Positions 1-4,371 of a stretch of 6,087 nucleotides of DNA are shown here, in pieces. Source of the DNA: Arenicella sp. (GTDB taxonomy: Bacteria > Pseudomonadota > Gammaproteobacteria > Arenicellales > Arenicellaceae). The translations under genes were made by a program, and so were the position numbers. How positions within the stretch are numbered: position 1 is the first letter of the stretch; each line of letters begins with the position of its first letter. Location of the stretch: the NCBI GenBank assembly GCA_016763815.1, contig JAESTB010000625.1:1-6087 (forward strand), given 5' to 3'. The notes below the pieces were generated by a model that worked only from the letters and a program-made list of their open reading frames with translations, ran no database searches and was not told the origin of the DNA.

Positions 1-974
1 AAAACTTCTATTCGGTGTCAATTTCGGGTTATCACATTGCTGAGGCAGGTGCCAATCCGATTTCTCAACTAGCGTTTACCTTGTCGAATGGTTTTACCTT
101 TGTTGAAACCTACCTTGCGCGTGGTATGCACATTGATGATTTCGCCAGCAATCTGTCGTTTTTCTTTTCTAATGGTATGGATCCTGAATACACGGTTATC
201 GGCCGTGTCGCACGTCGTATTTGGGCGGTCGCTATGCGTGAAAAATACGGTGCCAATAGCAAGAGCCAGAAGCTCAAATATCATATTCAAACCTCGGGCC
301 GGTCATTGCACGCGCAAGAAATGCAGTTCAACGACATTCGCACCACCTTACAAGCCTTGCTTGCGATTAATGATAATTGTAATAGCCTGCACACCAATGC
401 TTACGACGAGGCTATTACCACGCCGACCGAAGAGTCGGTACGAAGAGCACTCGCTATCCAATTGATTATTAACCGAGAATTTGGTTTGGCAAAAAATGAA
501 AACCCGAACCAAGGGGCTTTTATTGTGGACGAACTTACCGATTTGGTCGAAGAGCAGGTGCTGCAAGAATTCGAGAGAATTTCGGATCGTGGCGGTGTGT
601 TGGGTGCAATGGAGACGGGTTATCAACGCAGTCGTATCCAAGAAGAGTCGATGAAGTATGAAACTAAAAAACACGATGGTAGTTACCCGCTAATTGTCGT
701 AAATACCTTTTTACCCGATGGCGAAGAAGAAGAGTTTGAGGTTGAACTGGCGCGCTCGACCGATCAGGAAAAGCAAAATCAGATTGCGCGCCTGGCTGAT
801 TTTCAACAACGTCATGCCGATCAATCAGAACAAATATTGGCGAGCATAAAGCAAACCATAAGTGACAATGGCAACGGCTTCGAAGCCTTGATGGAAGCGG
901 TAAGGCACTGCTCGTTAGGGCAACTAACAGATGCATTCTTCGAGGTCGGCGGGCAATACCGTCGCAGTACTTAA
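1..974 (+). CDS. icmF: Fused isobutyryl-CoA mutase IcmF, C-terminal part (5' end outside window)
   Basis: Adenosylcobalamin-dependent, cytosolic mutase that interconverts isobutyryl-CoA and n-butyryl-CoA, linked to branched-chain amino acid and short acyl-CoA metabolism. The frame is open to the left edge (first full codon at base 3), so the GTG at 15 is internal, not a start. The 323 visible residues are the last third of a protein that is usually about 1,100 residues. They form the end of the mutase TIM barrel and the tail: ISGYHIAEAG (about residues 7-16), QTSGRSLHAQE (96-106), SLHTNAYDEA (128-137) and the ending VGGQYRR. In methylmalonyl-CoA mutase the corresponding motif is QTSGWSL and a B12-binding domain follows. 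Here the protein ends straight after the mutase domain, as in IcmF, whose B12 and MeaI-like GTPase domains are N-terminal. Those domains would lie outside the window, so a stand-alone IcmA large subunit is the alternative. Residue similarity to remembered IcmF sequences is high throughout, with no frameshift. Confidence 0.94.
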   Translation, partial: NFYSVSISGYHIAEAGANPISQLAFTLSNGFTFVETYLARGMHIDDFASNLSFFFSNGMDPEYTVIGRVARRIWAVAMREKYGANSKSQKLKYHIQTSGRSLHAQEMQFNDIRTTLQALLAINDNCNSLHTNAYDEAITTPTEESVRRALAIQLIINREFGLAKNENPNQGAFIVDELTDLVEEQVLQEFERISDRGGVLGAMETGYQRSRIQEESMKYETKKHDGSYPLIVVNTFLPDGEEEEFEVELARSTDQEKQNQIARLADFQQRHADQSEQILASIKQTISDNGNGFEALMEAVRHCSLGQLTDAFFEVGGQYRRST

Positions 975-1024
975 GTGGCTGTAACCCGACCACAAAGCAA
1001 CTCTAAAAAGGTTAGAAACTAGAT

Positions 1025-1055
1025 TCGAGGCCCCTGAGTTATGCTGGGGTCTCGA
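1025..1055 (+). terminator. GC-rich hairpin downstream of icmF, possible terminator
   Basis: A 10-bp stem pairs 1025-1034 with 1046-1055, with one G-T (G-U) pair and an 11-nt loop. It lies 50 nt after the icmF stop and 13 nt before the DUF5522 start. The sequence after it (TTAGTATTAATTT) is T-rich but is not a clean U-tract. It may therefore be a weak terminator, a partial read-through element or a mRNA-stabilising stem at the icmF 3' end. The position fits ending the icmF transcript. Confidence 0.45.
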
Positions 1056-1068
1056 TTAGTATTAATTT

Positions 1069-1275
1069 ATGCAAAATGATAATACCGCCATGGCCGACGA
1101 TACGACTTCAGATGGGCCTCGATGGCCAATTCCAGTGCTTAAAGAAGACCTCCATTACTACATGGAAAATGGCTTCATGGTGTTTACGCAAGCCTATCAT
1201 TCTGCGCGCGGCAGGTGCTGTGGCAACGCGTGTCGTCACTGCCCCTTCGAGCACGCTAATGTGAGAAAAAAATGA
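1069..1275 (+). CDS. Small Cys-rich DUF5522-type protein, function unknown
   Basis: A 68-residue soluble protein of unknown function. After a variable, acidic N-terminus it carries the DUF5522-type core: YYMENGFMVFT (about residues 30-40), the YH dipeptide at 43-44 and the cluster RCCGNACRHCPF at 49-60. As I recall the family, the core reads CCGNGCRHCPY, so G to A and Y to F are conservative changes. C50, C51, C55 and C58, with H57 nearby, look like a metal or Fe-S ligand set; this is inference. There is no signal peptide or membrane segment. ATG 1069 is the longest start, but ATG 1090 (residue 8) is equally possible because neither has a clear Shine-Dalgarno sequence. The stop overlaps the rraA start by 4 bp (ATGA at 1272-1275), so the two are probably co-transcribed and translationally coupled. 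The family motif and the coupling make this a real gene rather than a chance frame. Confidence 0.85.
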   Translation: MQNDNTAMADDTTSDGPRWPIPVLKEDLHYYMENGFMVFTQAYHSARGRCCGNACRHCPFEHANVRKK

Positions 1276-1775
1276 CTAATAAAATTTCTACCCCAGATCT
1301 TTGTGATGCTTACGAAGAGCAGATTGCGATTGGTAAGATAGGCATTTTAGATGCCATTTTTAATAATTATGGCGGGCTCGATAGCTTTCATGGCGAGGTA
1401 ATAACAATTAAATGCTTTGAAGACAATTCAATCGTTAAACAGCTAGTGGATACGCCTGGTAATGGTCGGGTTATCGTAATGGACGGAGGCGGCTCTCTGC
1501 GCCGGGCCATTTTAGGTGACATGTTGGCCGAGAAGGCCGCTAGCAATGGCTGGGCTGGTTTAGTCATCAACGGCTGCATACGAGATTGTGACGAAATAGC
1601 GGCCACTCAACTGGGGGTGAAGGCGTTGAATACTCATCCTATGAAAACCGACAAGCGAGGCTTAGGTGATTTGAACGTTGATGTCAGCTTTGCTGGGCAG
1701 ACTATTCGCACCGGCAATTGGGTTTATTCCGATAACAACGGCATCTTAGTCAGCGAAAACGAGCTAGAGGTTTAG
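1272..1775 (+). CDS. rraA: RraA-family protein (RNase E regulator / HMG-type aldolase fold)
   Basis: A 167-residue cytosolic protein, close to the length of E. coli RraA (about 161). E. coli RraA binds RNase E and inhibits mRNA decay; other family members are metal-dependent 4-hydroxy-4-methyl-2-oxoglutarate aldolases or oxaloacetate decarboxylases. Visible family motifs are TPDLCDAYE (7-15), NNYGG (31-35), TIKCFEDN (45-52), GRVIVMDGGGSLRRA (65-79), and G101 through E108. D83 followed by 20 residues, then R104-D105, two residues and E108, fits the aldolase-type signature. E. coli RraA has Gln after that Arg and, from the literature I recall, lacks C-C lyase activity. The RraA-family call is firm, but whether this copy regulates RNase E, acts as an enzyme or does both is open. 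The start overlaps the upstream small gene's stop (ATGA), with only a weak GAGAAAAAA upstream, so translation is likely coupled. A hairpin terminator lies about 45 nt downstream. Confidence 0.92.
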   Translation: MTNKISTPDLCDAYEEQIAIGKIGILDAIFNNYGGLDSFHGEVITIKCFEDNSIVKQLVDTPGNGRVIVMDGGGSLRRAILGDMLAEKAASNGWAGLVINGCIRDCDEIAATQLGVKALNTHPMKTDKRGLGDLNVDVSFAGQTIRTGNWVYSDNNGILVSENELEV

Positions 1776-1820
1776 CGCTAGATAAAAGAACGCCTGATTT
1801 AAAACATTAATTCAAACATC

Positions 1821-1860
1821 AAAAAGCCCACCGACCGTGATTTGCCAGTAGGCTTTTTTT
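1821..1860. terminator. Hairpin terminator shared by rraA and the convergent hydrolase gene
   Basis: An A-run plus GCC (1821-1828) pairs with GGC plus a T-run (1851-1858). The stem can extend by an inner AC/GT pair across one mismatch, and the loop is about 16 nt. On the + strand it ends in seven Ts, a good intrinsic terminator for rraA. On the - strand it ends in five Ts and lies 12 nt past the stop codon of the exported hydrolase gene. It therefore probably terminates both converging transcripts. Confidence 0.85.
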
Positions 1861-1872
1861 GACCAACAACGT

Positions 1873-2769
1873 CTATTTCGCGAACCCCGTCAACACTTGC
1901 TCGGTCATCTTCTCGGTTGTGATAAAGCCCCAACTATAAGACTCATAGACGGCTAGCGGGTTAGCTTTCAGTACCTCGCTATTACTTTTACCAGCGGCGA
2001 CCATTTTGCCGACTAATGACTTGGCGTCCTTTACCATTGCCAATGTACGCAGCACATCTGCCTTATTCGCCAATGGACCATGACCTGGAATGACTTTAGT
2101 CTGGTCATTGATCATCGCGGCAATACCTTCTAGCGCTCGGATAACGCCATCGACGCTGCCGCCATTGTTTCCATCAATAAAGGGAAAGACCTTATTGAAC
2201 ATAATGTCGCCTGTGTGCAGAACATTATCATTTTTAAAATAAACTACCGCATCGCCATCAGTATGTGCGTGGTCAAAATGTATGATTTGTGCCGCATCAC
2301 CGTTTAGGTGAATTGTCATTTGGTCGTTGAATGTAAGCACTGGGAATGATGCCGGACCGCCGTTTTTTTCGTCTTTTATAAGCGATGCTCTTAGGTTTTC
2401 ATGGCTTACGATTCTGGCACCGTCTTTGCCAAAGATATGGTTGTTGCCGATGTGGTCGCCATGAATATGAGTATTGATTAGATAGTCAATTGGTTGTTCA
2501 GTAATCTCGGCGATCTCAGCTTTTAAGATATCGATGGTACTGGAAAGACCGTTATCGATCATTGCAACGCCGTCGCTACCGACGCTTAAGCCGACATTAC
2601 CACCGGTAAAGCCACCTTCACCTGACAGCATATAAATAGTGTCGGTGATCTTCTCAGTTTTATAACTTAACTTAGCGTCGTTTTGAGCTAACGCATTGAC
2701 TGACATAATACTTGCGCCGGTAAACAGCGCGATGGTAATCGACTTTCTTAGGAGGTTTTGAGATTTCAT
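1873..2769 (-). CDS. Exported metallo-beta-lactamase-fold hydrolase
   Basis: A 298-residue metallo-beta-lactamase superfamily hydrolase, probably periplasmic; substrate unknown. The N-terminus is a typical Sec signal peptide: basic residues at 8-9, a hydrophobic stretch at about 11-24, and an ALA cleavage site near residue 28. This supports the ATG at 2769. The metal ligands are complete: HIHGDH at 101-106 (H101, H103, D105, H106), H169 in HAHTDGD, D188 in HTGD and H230 in PGHG. Asp at the bridging position, where B1 and B2 beta-lactamases have Cys, indicates a glyoxalase II-like di-metal site. It argues against a classical B1/B2 beta-lactamase. Similar exported proteins are usually annotated only as MBL-fold hydrolases, some near quinoprotein systems; no such neighbour is visible here. 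No clear Shine-Dalgarno precedes the start. It is a single-gene - strand unit, convergent with rraA and divergent from the leuB-family gene. Confidence 0.92.
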   Translation of the reverse strand: MKSQNLLRKSITIALFTGASIMSVNALAQNDAKLSYKTEKITDTIYMLSGEGGFTGGNVGLSVGSDGVAMIDNGLSSTIDILKAEIAEITEQPIDYLINTHIHGDHIGNNHIFGKDGARIVSHENLRASLIKDEKNGGPASFPVLTFNDQMTIHLNGDAAQIIHFDHAHTDGDAVVYFKNDNVLHTGDIMFNKVFPFIDGNNGGSVDGVIRALEGIAAMINDQTKVIPGHGPLANKADVLRTLAMVKDAKSLVGKMVAAGKSNSEVLKANPLAVYESYSWGFITTEKMTEQVLTGFAK

Positions 2770-2798
2770 TATATTGCTTTGTTAGTTTCGGTTGCCTA

Positions 2799-2826
2799 AG
2801 TATAGAACAGCCGATGATGAAATAAA
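2799..2826 (-). promoter_or_regulatory. Candidate sigma70 promoter for the exported hydrolase gene
   Basis: Read on the - strand, TTTATT (2826-2821) and TATACT (2804-2799) are separated by 16 nt. The -10 differs from consensus at one base, while the -35 is poor. Initiation would fall near 2792, giving a leader of roughly 20 nt before the ATG at 2769. This is prediction from pattern and position only. Confidence 0.4.
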
Positions 2827-2931
2827 TCTCACGTAGTTGATTATGCTGAGGTCTCACATGGCAGATTACTAATTTATTCATGCTTATGCTGGGTATATTA
2901 AGTAATAAGGTCGTTATTTCTCGTTAGTTAC

Positions 2932-2960
2932 TTCGAGATCGGTCGAAAATCAGCTAGAAT
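2932..2960 (+). promoter_or_regulatory. Candidate leuB-family promoter with an overlapping inverted repeat
   Basis: TAGAAT (2955-2960), one mismatch from the -10 consensus, lies exactly 17 nt after TTCGAG (2932-2937), a weak -35. Initiation near 2967 would leave a leader of about 30 nt before the GTG at 2997. The -35 sits in an inverted repeat, TTCGA (2932-2936) and TCGAA (2943-2947) separated by 6 nt, which could be an operator. The leader is too short to hold a leucine leader peptide or T-box attenuator downstream of this promoter. Confidence 0.4.
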
Positions 2961-2996
2961 TCAGCGCGATTCGAACAACTAACCACAGCATTAACA

Positions 2997-4100
2997 GTGA
3001 ATAAATATAAAATTGCCATTTTGGCTGGCGACGGCATCGGCCCTGAAATCATGAAAGAGGGCGTTAAAGTCCTTAAAGTCATCGAAGCTCGTAACGATAT
3101 AGAGTTTGAATTAGTAGAAGCACCATTTGGTGCGGGTGCATGGTTTAGTCACGGAAGCTCATTTCCCGAAGAAACTAAGCTGTTAGTTGACGTTGCTGAT
3201 GCGGTAGTTAAAGGCCCAATCGGTTTGAACCATGAAGATTCCAAGCAAATCCCGATTGACGAGCAACCTGAACGCGGTGCTTTACTGCCCTTGCGTAAGC
3301 GTCTCAATACCTATGCCAACTTTCGGCCAGTGTATTTACCTAAGGCTCTGGCGCATTTCTCTCCGTTGAAAGCCGAAATTATTGGCGACGGCATCGATAT
3401 GATCATGGTGCGTGAATTGGTTGGCGGTTTGTATTTTGGCGAAAAAGAAACCGGTGTTGATGAAAACGGCAAGCGTTTCGTACGTGAAGTATTAGAGTAC
3501 GACGAAGAACAAATCAGCAATATTTTACACCGGGGTTTCAAACTTGCCCAAGGTCGTAAAAAAATTCTGCATAATATTCATAAAAGTAATGTATTGAAAT
3601 CAAGCGTCCTTTGGAATGAAGTACTGGAAGAAATCGCACCTCAATACCCAGATGTAACTGTAATTCACAACCTAGTTGATGCCGCCGCGACGGCTTTATG
3701 TTTAAACCCAACGCAATTTGACGTAATGGTAATGGAGAACATGTTTGGTGACATTTTGAGCGACCAAGGTGGCGGCATTTTGGGCTCGCTAGGACTTATG
3801 CCATCGGCCTGTCTTGGCCATGACGGTAAAGCGTATTACGAACCGTCGCATGGCTCGGCGCCAGATATCGCCGGTAAGCAGGTGGCTAATCCCTACTCAA
3901 TGATTGGCTCTATGGCGATGATGTTGGAGTATAGCTTCGGCATGATTGATGAGGCTCGCAATGTATGGGACGCAATGCAAAGCGTATTTGCTGATGGCTT
4001 TTCGACCTCAGATTTGTCAAAACCAGGCAGCGGAGTGACGATGCTATCGACCGAAGAATTTGGTGATAAGGTTGTCGCGCACTTACAGGCCAATGGCTAA
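2997..4100 (+). CDS. leuB: LeuB-family beta-decarboxylating dehydrogenase (probable 3-isopropylmalate dehydrogenase)
   Basis: A 367-residue cytosolic enzyme of the isocitrate/isopropylmalate dehydrogenase family. LeuB oxidatively decarboxylates 3-isopropylmalate with NAD+ in leucine synthesis. Visible are GDGIGPE (11-17), ERGALLPLRKR (92-102, with R100), NFRP (R110), VRELVGGLYFGE (138-149, R139 and Y146), K196, D228, FGDILSD (250-256, D252 and D256) and HGSAPDIAG (285-293), whose D290 fits NAD+ preference. The GTG at 2997 is the only reasonable start: a stop lies in frame at 2955, no ATG falls between, and the next Met (19) would remove the GDGIGPE loop. There is no Shine-Dalgarno. Oddities: His replaces the usual Asp before the catalytic Lys (H195-K196), Leu replaces the usual Tyr two residues before D228, and QGGG follows the LSD motif. 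No leuA, leuC or leuD is adjacent. Family membership is certain; the exact substrate is less so, and a related 2-hydroxyacid is the alternative. Confidence 0.8.
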   Translation: MNKYKIAILAGDGIGPEIMKEGVKVLKVIEARNDIEFELVEAPFGAGAWFSHGSSFPEETKLLVDVADAVVKGPIGLNHEDSKQIPIDEQPERGALLPLRKRLNTYANFRPVYLPKALAHFSPLKAEIIGDGIDMIMVRELVGGLYFGEKETGVDENGKRFVREVLEYDEEQISNILHRGFKLAQGRKKILHNIHKSNVLKSSVLWNEVLEEIAPQYPDVTVIHNLVDAAATALCLNPTQFDVMVMENMFGDILSDQGGGILGSLGLMPSACLGHDGKAYYEPSHGSAPDIAGKQVANPYSMIGSMAMMLEYSFGMIDEARNVWDAMQSVFADGFSTSDLSKPGSGVTMLSTEEFGDKVVAHLQANG

Positions 4101-4270
4101 GCACCGGTAAAAATAGCAAGATTAAGAAACAGCAACCGAGGCTTAGATTCATTGCGAACCTCATTTTTGGACCCTATTTTGGGACTAGATCTGCGGTCTT
4201 TTTGTTGAAGATATTACTTTAGGTAAATGCACGACAGCAATCGTACCGTCAAAATAATATCGCCCATGTA

Positions 4271-4300
4271 AAAAAACACCTCGGGTGACCGAGGTGTTTT
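4271..4300 (-). terminator. Strong intrinsic terminator for ppsA
   Basis: A perfect 12-bp stem (4273-4284 with 4289-4300) closes a 4-nt loop (GTGA on the + strand). On the - strand the stem runs into six Ts and lies 71 nt past the ppsA stop, so it is a canonical Rho-independent terminator for ppsA. On the + strand it ends in four Ts and could also stop transcription coming from the leuB-family gene, 170 nt upstream. Confidence 0.92.
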
Positions 4301-4371
4301 CACTATCAAATTGTTACTAGCTCTCGAGTCACTGGCGAAGCGTGAAGCCCGCACTAGGCTACATGGCGAGC

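Noticed and set aside
348..993. Open frames on the - strand at 348-674 and 664-993, opposite icmF
   Set aside because: They lie wholly or mostly within the strongly conserved icmF coding frame on the other strand, have no recognisable family, and read like reverse shadows rich in Arg, Leu and His.
1069..1775. The small gene plus rraA as a toxin-antitoxin pair
   Set aside because: The overlap and size resemble such pairs, but RraA and DUF5522 families are not known toxins or antitoxins, and nothing else in the sequence supports it.
1873..2769. Reading the exported hydrolase as an antibiotic-resistance beta-lactamase
   Set aside because: The ligand pattern has Asp at the bridging metal position instead of the B1/B2 Cys, and overall motifs fit the wider MBL-fold hydrolase superfamily.
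2672..2881. A 69-residue open frame on the - strand overlapping the start of the exported hydrolase gene
   Set aside because: It overlaps the signal-peptide region in another frame, has no recognisable domain, and contains the predicted promoter of the hydrolase gene.
4138..4203. Possible weak terminators for the leuB-family gene: GAGG/CCTC followed by TTTTT (4138-4168) and AGATC/GGTCT followed by Ts (4187-4203)
   Set aside because: The stems are only 4-5 bp and one has a long loop, so they are too weak to annotate. The 12-bp hairpin at 4271-4300 can serve instead.
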